NCBI RefSeq assembly: GCF_014779555.2 | Contig: NZ_CP094357.1 | Span: 3,162,001-3,226,000, forward strand | Reading direction: 5' to 3' | Length of the DNA stretch: 64,000 nucleotides | Source: Lysobacter capsici | GTDB lineage: Bacteria; Pseudomonadota; Gammaproteobacteria; Xanthomonadales; Xanthomonadaceae | Part shown: piece by piece, positions 37,697 to 49,078 of the stretch | How the letters are laid out: the number at the start of each line of letters is the position of its first letter | How positions within the stretch are numbered: the stretch's first letter is position 1 | Translations under genes and position numbers: made by a program | The notes under the pieces: generated by a model | Told to the model about the DNA's origin: nothing | The model's input: the letters and a program-made list of their open reading frames with translations, nothing else | Database searches by the model: none

Positions 37697-38818
37697 ATGA
37701 AGCAGTTACCGTGGATCAACCCTGAGCGCGCGCATGCGCTCGAGCGTGGATTGGCGCAACGGATCTTGGTCATGGACGGCGCGATGGGCACGATGATCCA
37801 GCAGTTCACGCTGGAAGAGGCCGACTACCGCGGCGAACGCTTCGCCGAAGGCTTCGACCGGCTGTACGCGCCGCAGGACGAACACGGCGCGCACGTGCAT
37901 GGCGAGGGCTGCGGCTGCGCGCGCGACCAGCGCGGCAACAACGACCTGCTGACCCTGACCCGGCCCGACATCATCCGCGGCATCCACGCCGATTATCTGG
38001 CCGCCGGCGCCGACCTGATCGAGACCAACACCTTCAACTCGACCACGATCTCGCTGTCGGACTACGGCCTGGAGCATCTGGCGCGCGAACTCAACCTAGA
38101 AGGCGCGCGCCTGGCGCGCCAGGCCTGCGACGAAGCCGAAGCGCGCGATGCGGCCGCCGGCAAGGACAAGCCGCGCTACGTGATCGGCGTGCTCGGTCCG
38201 ACCAGCCGCACCGCATCCTTGAGCCCGGACGTGAACCGCCCCGGCTACCGCGCGATCACCTTCGACGAACTGCGCATCGCCTACCGCGAAGCCACCGACG
38301 GACTGATCGACGGCGGCGCCGACGTGATCATGGTCGAGACCATCTTCGACACGCTCAACGCCAAGGCCGCATTGTTCGCGGTCGAGGAAGCCTTCGATGC
38401 GCGCGGCGCGCGGCTGCCGGTGATGATCTCCGGCACGATCACCGACGCCTCTGGCCGAACCTTGTCGGGCCAGACCGCCGAGGCGTTCTGGTACTCGGTG
38501 CGCCACAACCAGCCGGTCGCGATCGGCCTGAACTGCGCACTCGGCGCCAAGGACCTGCGCGTGCACATCGACGTGCTGGCGCAGATCGCCGACGCCTACG
38601 TCAGCACCCACCCCAACGCCGGCCTGCCCAACGCGTTCGGCGGTTACGACGAAACCCCCGAGGACATGGCCGCGGTGCTCGGCGAATTCGCCCGCGCCGG
38701 CCTGCTCAACCTGGTCGGCGGCTGCTGCGGGACGACGCCGGCGCATATCGCCGCGATCGTGGCGGCGGTCGAAGGGGTGGAGCCGCGGCAGCCGTTGCAG
38801 TTGGTCGATGCGGCCTGA
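37697..38818 (+). CDS. metH: Methionine synthase, homocysteine-binding subunit (split MetH N-terminal part)
   Basis: 373 residues covering only the homocysteine S-methyltransferase module of MetH. Zinc ligands are C280 (GLNCALG) and C343/C344 (GGCCGTTP), with the same spacing as E. coli C247/C310/C311. The roughly 33-residue offset reflects an insert at about 51-77 rich in His and Cys (HVHGEGCGC), replacing the short loop found in E. coli. It binds homocysteine through zinc for methyl transfer from cobalamin on the separate second polypeptide. Followed by an inverted repeat and then the rest of metH in a different reading frame. Confidence 0.95.
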   Translation: MKQLPWINPERAHALERGLAQRILVMDGAMGTMIQQFTLEEADYRGERFAEGFDRLYAPQDEHGAHVHGEGCGCARDQRGNNDLLTLTRPDIIRGIHADYLAAGADLIETNTFNSTTISLSDYGLEHLARELNLEGARLARQACDEAEARDAAAGKDKPRYVIGVLGPTSRTASLSPDVNRPGYRAITFDELRIAYREATDGLIDGGADVIMVETIFDTLNAKAALFAVEEAFDARGARLPVMISGTITDASGRTLSGQTAEAFWYSVRHNQPVAIGLNCALGAKDLRVHIDVLAQIADAYVSTHPNAGLPNAFGGYDETPEDMAAVLGEFARAGLLNLVGGCCGTTPAHIAAIVAAVEGVEPRQPLQLVDAA

Positions 38819-38835
38819 CCGCAAGGCGCGAGGAA

Positions 38836-38910
38836 AGAGTGGGCAGGAGTGAGGAACGAGCGAAAGCGCGCCTCGCCTTAGTCACTTCTCACTCCTCTCC
38901 ACTGTTTTTT
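38836..38910 (+). terminator. Inverted repeat plus T-run between metH halves (family D)
   Basis: AGTGGGCAGGAGTGAGGAA at the left pairs with the inverse complement at 38884-38904 with two mismatches, and TTTTTT follows at 38905-38910. In layout it is a Rho-independent terminator, though the long stem and large loop may make it weak. It is related to the inverted repeat at 25327-25389. Confidence 0.6.
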
Positions 38911-38948
38911 CCACCGGCAATCCCGATCAAGGCAAAAAACTCCCCCGC

Positions 38949-41735
<2,787 letters not shown>

Positions 41736-41805
41736 GCGCGCCGGGGCCCTGCCCCGATGCGCCGATCCGATCCGACCCAGCACCGAGCCGAACGAGTACG
41801 CAAGG

Positions 41806-42540
41806 ATGAGCGACGAAATCCTGTTGTCCGCCGATGTCGAAGAGCAGGCCGAATCGGCCGACGCCTTCGGCAATGCCGCCTTTATCGAGAAACACGCCGG
41901 CCCCGGCCGGATCGGCCTGTGCGGCGGCCGCGACTGGATCAACAAGCTGATCCGCAAGGCGCAGTCGCCGTTGACCGTGGACGGCCACCGCAGCCTGTGG
42001 TCGCACGCCTTCATGTTCAGCGAGCGCCGCATCGACGGGCGCTGGTGGGTGATCGAGTCCGACCTGGACATGCGCTACAAGCAGATCCGCCTGGGCGTGC
42101 AGGAGAACCGGGTCGAGCGCTATTACGACGCCGAGGCGTTCCCGAACATCGCGATCCTGGATTTCGGCCTGGACGACGAGCAACTGCGCAAGGTCCAGAT
42201 CGCCGGGCTGGACCTGCTGTCGGGGCTGTCGAGTTATTCGATCAGCGAACTGGTCGGCACCTTGATGGCGATGCACAGCCGCCGCCTGCGCAAGCGCAGC
42301 AACCTGCTGGCCAAGGAAGGCGCGCTGTACTGCTCGGCATTGGTCCAGCATTGCTATGCCGCGGCCGGCATCGAGTTCCTGCCCGGCGTGCCGGGCAAGA
42401 ACATCGCGCCGCACGACATCGACGAATCGCCGCTGCCGCATCGCACCCATCGCATCATCCGCGACCTGGGCGTGTCGACGGTGCGCGAACTGGCGCACAG
42501 CGCGCGCGCCATGTTGCCGGCGTCGCTCGGCGGCGACTGA
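41806..42540 (+). CDS. Permuted papain-like (YiiX/YaeF, C92-type) protein
   Basis: 244 residues. The order of motifs fits circularly permuted NlpC/P60-like enzymes: a GRIGLCGG strand, then LWSHAFMF with the catalytic-type histidine, RWWVIESD, and later ALYCSALVQHCYAAAGI with the nucleophile cysteine. No signal peptide, so cytoplasmic. Such proteins are predicted thiol hydrolases or acyltransferases acting on lipids or peptides; substrate unknown. AAGG is immediately next to the ATG, an unusually short spacing, so the start could lie elsewhere. It follows metH by 70 bp. Confidence 0.72.
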   Translation: MSDEILLSADVEEQAESADAFGNAAFIEKHAGPGRIGLCGGRDWINKLIRKAQSPLTVDGHRSLWSHAFMFSERRIDGRWWVIESDLDMRYKQIRLGVQENRVERYYDAEAFPNIAILDFGLDDEQLRKVQIAGLDLLSGLSSYSISELVGTLMAMHSRRLRKRSNLLAKEGALYCSALVQHCYAAAGIEFLPGVPGKNIAPHDIDESPLPHRTHRIIRDLGVSTVRELAHSARAMLPASLGGD

Positions 42541-42707
42541 AACCGCGCGGCGGATCGATCGTCGTCGCAGCCTCCGCGCGTGGTGACGAACGTCGATCGA
42601 CGACAGCGTCGGCGCGCGCATCGCCCCGTGCATCCGCACCGGCCAAGAAACTCCGCCGGCGCGATGGCCGGCGGAGCGTCAACACCCTGGTAAAGCCAGC
42701 GACCGAC

Positions 42708-43541
42708 TTACGGAGCCGGCGGCAACGGCTGTTCGACGTTGTAACGGGTGACCGCGCACTCGGAAAAACCCGAGTGGATCGTGTTGATGAACACGTTCTC
42801 CACGCAGGTCGCCCCGCTCGCGCCGCTGAGACCGAACATCACGTTCTGCTGACGCGACATGATGGTGTTGTGGACCACGCGCGCGCGCGGCGACTGTTCC
42901 AGACGGATCATGCGATCGACCGCGGCCGGATCCAGGAACTGGTTGTTGGTGATCTGCACGTCCGGCGAGTCCACCAGTTCCAGGCCGACCGGCCCGCGGT
43001 GGCCGGCGACGACGTTGTTGCTGATCACCGCGCGGCCCAGGCCGATCACGCGCAGCGCCGGGGCCCAGCTGGACGAGGGATCGTTGGGGTTCGGGTAGCC
43101 GATCACCCGGTTGCCGACGATGCGGGTCGGTTCGGCGAACGGATCGTTGTTGTTGATGCCGTGGACCATGATCGCGACATCTTGCGCACGCACCACGGTG
43201 TTGTTGAGCAACTGCGCATTGGACTGCACGTTCATGTCGATGCCGATCGGAAAACCGTCGACTCGGCAATTGCGCACGATGACCTTGTCGCCGGAGTTGA
43301 TCCGGATGCCGGTCGGGCCGCCGCCGTTGGGACTGGGATTGATGATGGAGCGGGTACGGCAATCGAGTTCGATGTCCGGGCCGCTGATCTCGATGGGAAG
43401 GCTGCGATTGGCGCTCAGGCAGTACTTGCCCGGGCCATAGATCGATATTTGCTGCGACGGGACGATGGTGTCGCAGGCGAACGCGGAGGTGCTGAGCATC
43501 AGGCCGGTCAGGGCCAGGCCTGTAATCGGGAGCAGTCGCAT
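42708..43541 (-). CDS. Exported right-handed beta-helix repeat protein
   Basis: 277 residues. A Sec leader of about 22 residues ends in TSAFA before CDT. The body shows repeated rungs of the parallel beta-helix type (IELDC, VIVRNCRVDGF, AQLLNNTVV, TRIVGNRVI, AVISNNVVAG, VQITNNQFLD, ARVVHNTIM), the pattern of NosD/pectate-lyase-like folds, with a terminal TCVENVFIN segment. No lyase catalytic residues can be assigned. It is a close paralogue of the protein encoded upstream at 43933-44745. Probably a surface or periplasmic carbohydrate-binding protein (inference). Confidence 0.82.
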   Translation of the reverse strand: MRLLPITGLALTGLMLSTSAFACDTIVPSQQISIYGPGKYCLSANRSLPIEISGPDIELDCRTRSIINPSPNGGGPTGIRINSGDKVIVRNCRVDGFPIGIDMNVQSNAQLLNNTVVRAQDVAIMVHGINNNDPFAEPTRIVGNRVIGYPNPNDPSSSWAPALRVIGLGRAVISNNVVAGHRGPVGLELVDSPDVQITNNQFLDPAAVDRMIRLEQSPRARVVHNTIMSRQQNVMFGLSGASGATCVENVFINTIHSGFSECAVTRYNVEQPLPPAP

Positions 43542-43660
43542 GAAGTTCCTTTTCCTTGAAGGGTGTGACGGATGAGCGCAGTGCGCGAGGTGATGAATCG
43601 ATCAGTCGCCTCGCTGTGCTGCGCCGACGATTGTATCGACATTGCATCTCAGTCATCGCG

Positions 43661-43930
43661 ACGAAGCGCCGATCGCTTCTGACTCTGTCGCCTGCACGTT
43701 CATCGCAAACGACGACGCCCCGCTGTTTCGAAGGAAGCATCTTGAAGGTGCATATCGGCACGTTATCGACGGCGATTGGCGCGAACGATTCGTCCTAGTT
43801 CTCGACGAGGCGCCGATCGCGTCTGACCCAATCACCTGCACGTTCACCGCAAACGACGCCGCCCCGCTGTTTCGAAGGCGGCGTCTTTGAGATGCATGCC
43901 GGCACGTTATCGATGACTATCGCCGCAAAA
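43661..43930. repeat. Two tandem copies of a 144-bp unit
   Basis: Copies begin at 43661 and 43805. Both contain CGCCGATCGC, CTGCACGTTC, CGCAAACGACG, CCCCGCTGTTTCGAAGG and CGGCACGTTATCGA in the same order. They occupy the 391-bp gap between the two paralogous beta-helix genes; no gene is evident in it. Confidence 0.85.
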
Positions 43931-43932
43931 AA

Positions 43933-44745
43933 TCAATCGCCGTTGTTGATCTGATCGACGTTGTGACGCGTCACCGCGCAGCCTTCCAGGCCCGAGTGCA
44001 CGGCATTGATCAGGATGTTCTCGATGCAGGTCGCCTCGCTGGCGCCGCTCAGGCCGTGGGCGTTGACGCCGCGACGCAGCATCACGGTGTTGTGGACCAT
44101 GCGCGCGCGCGGCGAGAAAATCAGCTCGACGCCGACCGATCCGCCTTCGTTCAAGTCGAGCAACTGATTGCCGGTCAACTGCGCATCCGGGGACCGGTCC
44201 AGTTGCAACGCGGCATGGCCCATGAAACCGGCGACCACGTTGTTGGTCAGCACCGCGCGCGGCGAATGCCAGATGCCGATGGCCTGCTCGGCGCCGTTTT
44301 GCGAACCGTAGAACAACACCCTATTGCCGATCACGCGCAAGCCGTCGCCTTCGGGACGGTCGCTGCCGTAGGCGGTGATCGCCGGCCCTTCGGGGATGAA
44401 GGTGTTGTTGAGGATCTGCACGTTGAGGAACTGTTCGGCGAGCACGCTGAACTGCCAGCCCTCGAAGCGGCAATTGCGCACGGTGAGGTTGTCGCCGCGC
44501 AGCAGCACGCCGGTGCCGAATCCGGGCGAATTGGACGGGCGCGACAGCGTGCGGCCGCGGCAGTCGAGCTCGACGTTGTCGGCGCGCACCTCGATCGGCG
44601 CGCTGCGGTTGGCGGCCAGGCAGTAGGTGCCGGCCGCATCGATCGAACGGACCTCCGGCGACAACACGGTGTCGCAGGCGGCGTGGGCGGTGTGGCTGAG
44701 CAGCAGGCCGGTCAATGCCAGGCCCGCGAACGGAAGAATGCGCAT
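43933..44745 (-). CDS. Exported right-handed beta-helix repeat protein (paralogue)
   Basis: 270 residues from the ATG at 44745 with GAGGG 5 bp upstream. Sec leader ends near THAA before CDT. It keeps the same layout and many identical segments as the neighbour (TYCLAANRS, VELDCRGR, LTVRNCRFEGW, ARMVHNTVM, LSGASEATCIENI, CAVTRHNV), so the two come from tandem duplication. The beta-helix rungs are clear and no catalytic motif is seen. Function is probably extracellular binding or structural. Confidence 0.82.
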   Translation of the reverse strand: MRILPFAGLALTGLLLSHTAHAACDTVLSPEVRSIDAAGTYCLAANRSAPIEVRADNVELDCRGRTLSRPSNSPGFGTGVLLRGDNLTVRNCRFEGWQFSVLAEQFLNVQILNNTFIPEGPAITAYGSDRPEGDGLRVIGNRVLFYGSQNGAEQAIGIWHSPRAVLTNNVVAGFMGHAALQLDRSPDAQLTGNQLLDLNEGGSVGVELIFSPRARMVHNTVMLRRGVNAHGLSGASEATCIENILINAVHSGLEGCAVTRHNVDQINNGD

Positions 44746-44965
44746 GAATTCCCTCTCTGAGTGGATGTCCTTGTGGCGTGCGTCGCCGCCAAGCCGCATC
44801 GATCGGTCCGATCGGCAAACCGCTACGCACGCGGCCGCACTTTAGCCGCAACCGATCTCATCCGCGGCGATGGCGGTGGGTTCGATGCGCGAACAAGCGG
44901 CGCGTTCGCTGACGCGCATGTCATCCGGTTTCGCGACGAGGTGGCGTACGTCGAAGGGCCGATGC

Positions 44966-45523
44966 TTAGCCCGCGCTCGCCGAGGTGCTTCCGTCGATCC
45001 AGGCCCGGGTCTGCGCCAGCACTTCCTCCGACAGCGCCGGGTCGTCGCTGAGCCGCGCCAGGATCACCGCGCCGACCATCGCCGACCAGGCGCCGATCGC
45101 CTGGCGCCTGCGGGTGGCTTCATCCGGCGCGGATTCCATCCGGGTCATGTGCTGCAGATGCTGGCGCAAGCCCTCGGTCATCGCCTGTCGCGCCCGCGGC
45201 GACTGGCGAATCGTGTCGGCGCCGAGCGCGGCGGTCGGGCAACCGCCGGCGAGGTCGCCGCAGTGATGCGGCGACAGGTAGAAATCCACGAACGGCCGCA
45301 GTTCGTCGCCGACCTGGGCCTGGCTCAGCACATGGCCCAGGGTCTGCGCGATCAGGTCGTCTTTGGACTGGAAGTGGCCGTAGAACGCGCCGTGGGTGAG
45401 GCCGGCGGCCTTCATCACCTCGGCCACCGTGACCGCCTCGAACCCGCGCGCACGGAACAGCCTGCCGGCCTCGTCGAGGATCCTGCGCCGGTTCTCGCCC
45501 ACCTGTTCGCGACTGACCTTCAT
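44966..45523 (-). CDS. TetR family transcriptional regulator
   Basis: 185 residues from the ATG at 45523, which follows AGGAGAACGGG. The N-terminal helix-turn-helix is clear: ILDEAGRLFRARGFEAVTVAEVMKAAGLTHGAFYGHFQSKDDLI. The C-terminal domain (TetR_C-like with GCPTAALGADT) resembles regulators of the NemR/AcrR-like type that sense small electrophiles or drugs. It is transcribed divergently from an SDR gene, and the space between them holds a large palindrome, so it very likely represses both itself and the SDR. Confidence 0.92.
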   Translation of the reverse strand: MKVSREQVGENRRRILDEAGRLFRARGFEAVTVAEVMKAAGLTHGAFYGHFQSKDDLIAQTLGHVLSQAQVGDELRPFVDFYLSPHHCGDLAGGCPTAALGADTIRQSPRARQAMTEGLRQHLQHMTRMESAPDEATRRRQAIGAWSAMVGAVILARLSDDPALSEEVLAQTRAWIDGSTSASAG

Positions 45524-45582
45524 CCCGTTCTCCTGCTGATTGCGGCCGATCCGACGACCCGACGGACGGGGCCTGATCGTCC

Positions 45583-45638
45583 TTGACATGTTACATGACG
45601 ATCATCATGATAACTTAAACATGATGATCATCATGTAA
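45583..45638. promoter_or_regulatory. Divergent promoter with TetR operator
   Basis: Arms 45591-45609 and 45620-45638 form an inverted repeat of 19 bp with one mismatch around a 10-bp centre; each arm also contains the smaller palindrome ATGATCAT or its variant. A plus-strand -35 TTGACA lies at 45583-45588, so the palindrome covers the -10 region. Strong candidate site for the TetR protein. Confidence 0.75.
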
Positions 45639-45667
45639 CAGTCCCCCAACACCCAACGAGGTTCACC

Positions 45668-46459
45668 GTGACTACCCCGCTTCCCACCGTCCTCATTACC
45701 GGCGCTTCCAGCGGCATCGGCGCCGTCTACGCCGACCGTTTCGCCCGCCGCGGCCACGATCTGGTCCTGGCGGCGCGCGACCTGTCCCGCCTGGACGCCC
45801 TCGCCGAACGCCTGCGCGCCGATTACGGCGTCAAGGCCGAGGTGCTGCAGGCCGATCTCGCCGACCCGGTCCAACTGGCGCGGGTCGAGGCGGTGCTGCG
45901 CGACGACCCGCGCATCGGCGTGCTGGTCAACAACGCCGGCGCCACCCTGCCCGGCAACTTCCTGGATCAGTCGCCCGACCAGGTCGCGCAGCTGATCGCG
46001 CTCAACGTCACCGCGCCCGCGCGGCTGGCCGCGGCGATCGCGCCGCGCTTGGCCGCCGCCGGCCAGGGCGCGATCGTGAACCTCGCCTCCGTGGTCGGGC
46101 TCGCGCCGGAATTCGGCATGAGCGTGTACGGCGCAACCAAGGCCTTCATGCACTACCTGAGCCAGTCGCTGCAGGTCGAGCTCGGACCCAAGGGCGTGTA
46201 CGTGCAGGCGGTCTTGCCGGCGGCCACGCGCACCGAGATCTGGGAGCGGTCGGGCCGCGACGTGGAGCAAATTCCCGGGGTCATGGAAGTCGGCGATCTG
46301 GTCGATGCCGCCTTGGCCGGGTACGACCGGCGTGAGAAGGTGACGATTCCGCCGCTGCACGACGCGGCGCTGTGGGACACGCTGGAAAGCTCGCGGCAGG
46401 CGCTGCTTCCGCATTTCGGCCAGTCGCAGCCGGCGCCGCGGTATCGCGAGGCGGCTTGA
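45668..46459 (+). CDS. SDR family NAD(P)-dependent oxidoreductase
   Basis: 263 residues from a GTG with GAGG 9 bp upstream. Classical short-chain dehydrogenase: TGASSGIG at 11-18, NNAG at 88-91, and the catalytic S141, Y154 and K158 (YGATK). It lacks any targeting signal. It reduces or oxidises an unknown carbonyl/alcohol substrate. It is controlled from the divergent TetR operator, which suggests induction by a small reactive or xenobiotic compound (inference). Confidence 0.93.
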   Translation: MTTPLPTVLITGASSGIGAVYADRFARRGHDLVLAARDLSRLDALAERLRADYGVKAEVLQADLADPVQLARVEAVLRDDPRIGVLVNNAGATLPGNFLDQSPDQVAQLIALNVTAPARLAAAIAPRLAAAGQGAIVNLASVVGLAPEFGMSVYGATKAFMHYLSQSLQVELGPKGVYVQAVLPAATRTEIWERSGRDVEQIPGVMEVGDLVDAALAGYDRREKVTIPPLHDAALWDTLESSRQALLPHFGQSQPAPRYREAA

Positions 46460-46519
46460 GGTTTTGTCGTGGTGAGCGCGACGCGGGTTCGATGGGCCTG
46501 CGTCGTAGTTTGTGATTCG

Positions 46520-46603
46520 CGGTCGCGGCTCGCGCCGCTCCTACAGGGGGCGGCCGGGCATCCACGAAGTCCGACTGTAGGAGCTGCGTAAGCTGCGACC
46601 GCG
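46520..46603. repeat. REP pair, family C
   Basis: Facing copies of the GGTCGCGGCT..GCCGCTCCTACAG unit and its diverged inverse, spaced about 26 bp apart; same family as 23999-24077. It lies in the 321-bp gap between the SDR gene and the hydrolase gene, which contains nothing else recognised. Confidence 0.85.
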
Positions 46604-46780
46604 GGGCAGCCGATCGCCGCGTCACTTACTGCAACTGGCACAGCGGCGACCGACCACGCGCTTGCAACGACGCCACTTCGCCCTGACACCCAGCGGCCAC
46701 TACCGGCTACCGCACAACTGTACGCAATGGTATGGTTCTGCCACCTCATTGCCAGCGGCCAGTTGCGGCCCCTCGCCCGC

Positions 46781-47659
46781 ATGCACGATCTGCTGCTGTT
46801 CTCCCACGCCAACGGCTTTCCGGCGCCCGTCTACGGGGTGATGCTGGACGCGCTCGCGTCGCGGTTCCGGATCGAGCGGCCGGCGCGCATCGGCCACGAC
46901 CCGCGCTACCCGGTCAGCCTGGACTGGCCGCATCTGGTCGACGAACTCGCGGCGCGGGTCGAAGCGGCCAGCGGCGACGCGCGCCGGATCTGGCTGGTCG
47001 GGCATTCCCTCGGCGGCTACCTGAGCCTGCTGGCCGCGCACCGGCTGTCGGGCTCGGCGCTGGCCTCGCGCCTGGCCGGCGTGGTCATGCTCGACTCGCC
47101 CTTGATCGCCGGCTGGCGCGCGCGCCTGGTCTCGCTCGGCCGCCGCACCGGCCTGGACAATCTGGTGATGCCCACGCGCGCGACCTTGCAGCGGCGCAAG
47201 CACTGGCCCGACACCGACGCGGTGCGCAGCCACTTCCTGGCCAAGCCGGCGTTCGCGCGTTGGGATTCGCGCGTGCTCGAAGCCTACGTCGAGCACGGCA
47301 CCCGCCGCGCCGACGACGGCGCGCGCGAGCTCGCGTTCGAGCGCGAGATCGAATACCAGATCTATCGCAGCCTGCCGACCACCTCGTTGAGCGGGCTGAC
47401 CCCGAAGCTGCGGATTCCGGTCGGTTTCCTCGCCGGCACCCGTTCGCGCGAACTGCGCAATGCCGGCACCGCCGCGACCCGGCGACTGGTCGGTTCGCGC
47501 TGGGCCTGGATCGAGGGCAGCCATCTGTTTCCGATGGAGCGGCCGCTGGAAACCGCGCAGGCGGTGGCGGCGATGATTGATCGGATTATTGGGCCGGCGC
47601 AGGGAGATGTGGCGGCGGACGCTGCGGTTGTGTCGCGGTCGCGGGCGGTTGGGGCTTAG
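46781..47659 (+). CDS. Alpha/beta hydrolase
   Basis: 292 residues from the ATG at 46781, chosen because MHDLLLFSHANGFPA is the usual beginning of this family; an in-frame ATG at 46727 would add 18 residues. The nucleophile S76 lies in VGHSLGGY and a terminal EGSHLFPME carries the likely catalytic histidine. The HANG oxyanion loop is typical. Cytoplasmic esterase or lipase-like enzyme of unknown substrate. It stands alone between repeats. Confidence 0.88.
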   Translation: MHDLLLFSHANGFPAPVYGVMLDALASRFRIERPARIGHDPRYPVSLDWPHLVDELAARVEAASGDARRIWLVGHSLGGYLSLLAAHRLSGSALASRLAGVVMLDSPLIAGWRARLVSLGRRTGLDNLVMPTRATLQRRKHWPDTDAVRSHFLAKPAFARWDSRVLEAYVEHGTRRADDGARELAFEREIEYQIYRSLPTTSLSGLTPKLRIPVGFLAGTRSRELRNAGTAATRRLVGSRWAWIEGSHLFPMERPLETAQAVAAMIDRIIGPAQGDVAADAAVVSRSRAVGA

Positions 47660-47687
47660 TCTTAGTCGTTGATTCGCGGGGGTGGAG

Positions 47688-48036
47688 CGAATCCCCGCGC
47701 CGTTGGCTCATCAGCTTCGTTCAAATACGCCAGGCGCGTGCCCCCTCTACAAAGTGGGCAATGGGTTGCGGCGGCTTCGGTGCGACAGCGGCAACGCGTT
47801 GCGACTTGAGGCTTCGCGCCTGCCGTCGTGGCCCGTTGAATAGCGGCCTGGCGATAGCCGAAGTCCACTTCGCGCAAGCACTGGACAGCTACCGCTTCTG
47901 TTCAACGCGAGCGCTGCGTGGCCGCGACGAATCAACCTTGTGGAAAATCGGCAGCCCACTTTGTAGAGGGGGCGGCGCCCGGCGCAGCCCCTTTATCGGG
48001 TCGAACCTCAGCGCGGGGATTCGCTGTTGCTGTTGC
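47688..48036. repeat. Diverged family A repeat with 20-bp perfect inverted core
   Basis: 47740-47759 (GCCCCCTCTACAAAGTGGGC) is the exact inverse complement of 47954-47973, about 190 bp apart; the outer parts carry GCGAATCCCCGCGC and GCGGGGATTCGCTGTTGC in inverted order, as in other family A copies. It occupies the 406-bp gap between the hydrolase and the DUF2058 gene. Confidence 0.75.
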
Positions 48037-48065
48037 TTTCGCAACAACAACCTCCCCTATCCCAC

Positions 48066-48806
48066 TCACCAGACCAGATCGTCCGGCACCTGATACTGCG
48101 GATCGGCGTACGGATCGTCCTCGGCCGGCGCGTTCGGGTCGACCTTCAACGCCACCGCCTGCGGGAAGATCTCTTCGGCCTGCGCCAGCAAGGCCGCCGT
48201 CACCAGCACATAGCGGCCTTCGAGCTGCAGCACGCCCAGTTCGCCGGCGTTGAGCTGCTTGAGCTGCTCGGCGTTGACGTAGACCCGCTTGATCTTGCCG
48301 CCATACGGAAAATGCCGGGCGATTTCGGCATCGGCCTGGTTCAGGCCCTGGCCCTTGACCAGTTCGGTGAGCTTGGCCCGCGCTTCGCGGCGCAGGCGCG
48401 CCTCTTCCTGCTTGGCCTGCTCGGCGGCGATGCGTTCGTCTTTCTCGCGCTGGGCGCGGATCGCGTACGCCTTGGCCAGATCGATGTCCTCGCGCGTGCG
48501 CGGCTTGCCCGGCGCGCCCGGACGCGGACCGCGCTGGTCGGGCCTGCGGCCTTCGCCGGGCCTGGACGCCGGTCGCGCCTGATCGCCTCGCGCGCCGTCG
48601 GGCCGCGCGCCGGGCGGTTTGCCGGAACGCTGCTCGCCGGGCTTGCGCGCGCCGTCGTGGCGCGGGCCGGGTTTGTTGTTGCCGCGCGCGGCGTCGGCCC
48701 GGTCAGGGCCGCCACGGCGGTCGTCGCCCTTGCGCTCGCTGCGCTCGGGCTTGGGCGCGGGCTTGAAGCCCAGGCCCAACAGTTGATCGCGAAGTGTGTC
48801 GCTCAT
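48066..48806 (-). CDS. DUF2058 family protein (YaiL-like)
   Basis: 246 residues from the ATG at 48806. MSDTLRDQLLGLGFK at the start and the C-terminal IARHFPYGGKIKRVYVNAEQ are family marks. Between them lies a basic, Arg/Gly/Pro-rich tract (about 17-105), then a charged helix (AIRAQREKDERIAAEQAKQEE). Family members are annotated as nucleoprotein or polynucleotide-associated; the basic tract fits nucleic-acid binding. It starts 10 bp after slyX and is co-transcribed with it and ugd. Confidence 0.9.
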   Translation of the reverse strand: MSDTLRDQLLGLGFKPAPKPERSERKGDDRRGGPDRADAARGNNKPGPRHDGARKPGEQRSGKPPGARPDGARGDQARPASRPGEGRRPDQRGPRPGAPGKPRTREDIDLAKAYAIRAQREKDERIAAEQAKQEEARLRREARAKLTELVKGQGLNQADAEIARHFPYGGKIKRVYVNAEQLKQLNAGELGVLQLEGRYVLVTAALLAQAEEIFPQAVALKVDPNAPAEDDPYADPQYQVPDDLVW

Positions 48807-48816
48807 TGCTCGGTGT

Positions 48817-49062
48817 TCAGTAGTGCGGCGGGGGTGGTTCGCTGCCGACATCGCCGGTCAACGGGCTGGCGGCCATCGCGGCGCGCAGGTGCTTGATCTC
48901 TTCCAGCGCACGGAACAGCAGCAAGGTGTTGCGTGCTTCCTCGCTGCGCGCGGCGGCGAGCGCATCGCTCAATTCGCCCAGCGCATGCTCTTGGAACGCG
49001 AGGCGCGTCTCCAGATCGACCAGGCGCTGTTCAAGTTCGGAGCTCACGGGCATTGCATCCAT
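48817..49062 (-). CDS. slyX: SlyX family protein
   Basis: 81 residues; coiled-coil pattern (LEQRLVDLETRLAFQEHALGELSDAL) over most of its length and the characteristic proline-rich tail PPPPHY. SlyX is a small cytoplasmic protein of unknown function. An in-frame ATG three codons later is an equally good start. It is 16 bp downstream of ugd and 10 bp upstream of the DUF2058 gene, one operon. Confidence 0.92.
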   Translation of the reverse strand: MDAMPVSSELEQRLVDLETRLAFQEHALGELSDALAAARSEEARNTLLLFRALEEIKHLRAAMAASPLTGDVGSEPPPPHY

Positions 49063-49078
49063 CGGCGGCGAAGACGGC

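Noticed and set aside
38819-38948. Frameshift artefact splitting metH
   Set aside because: The second part has its own start region and a full repeat lies between; two-piece metH is also known in the family.
43653-43847. Small gene within the 144-bp tandem units
   Set aside because: The frame exists only because the repeat is duplicated; no start signal and no protein-like pattern.
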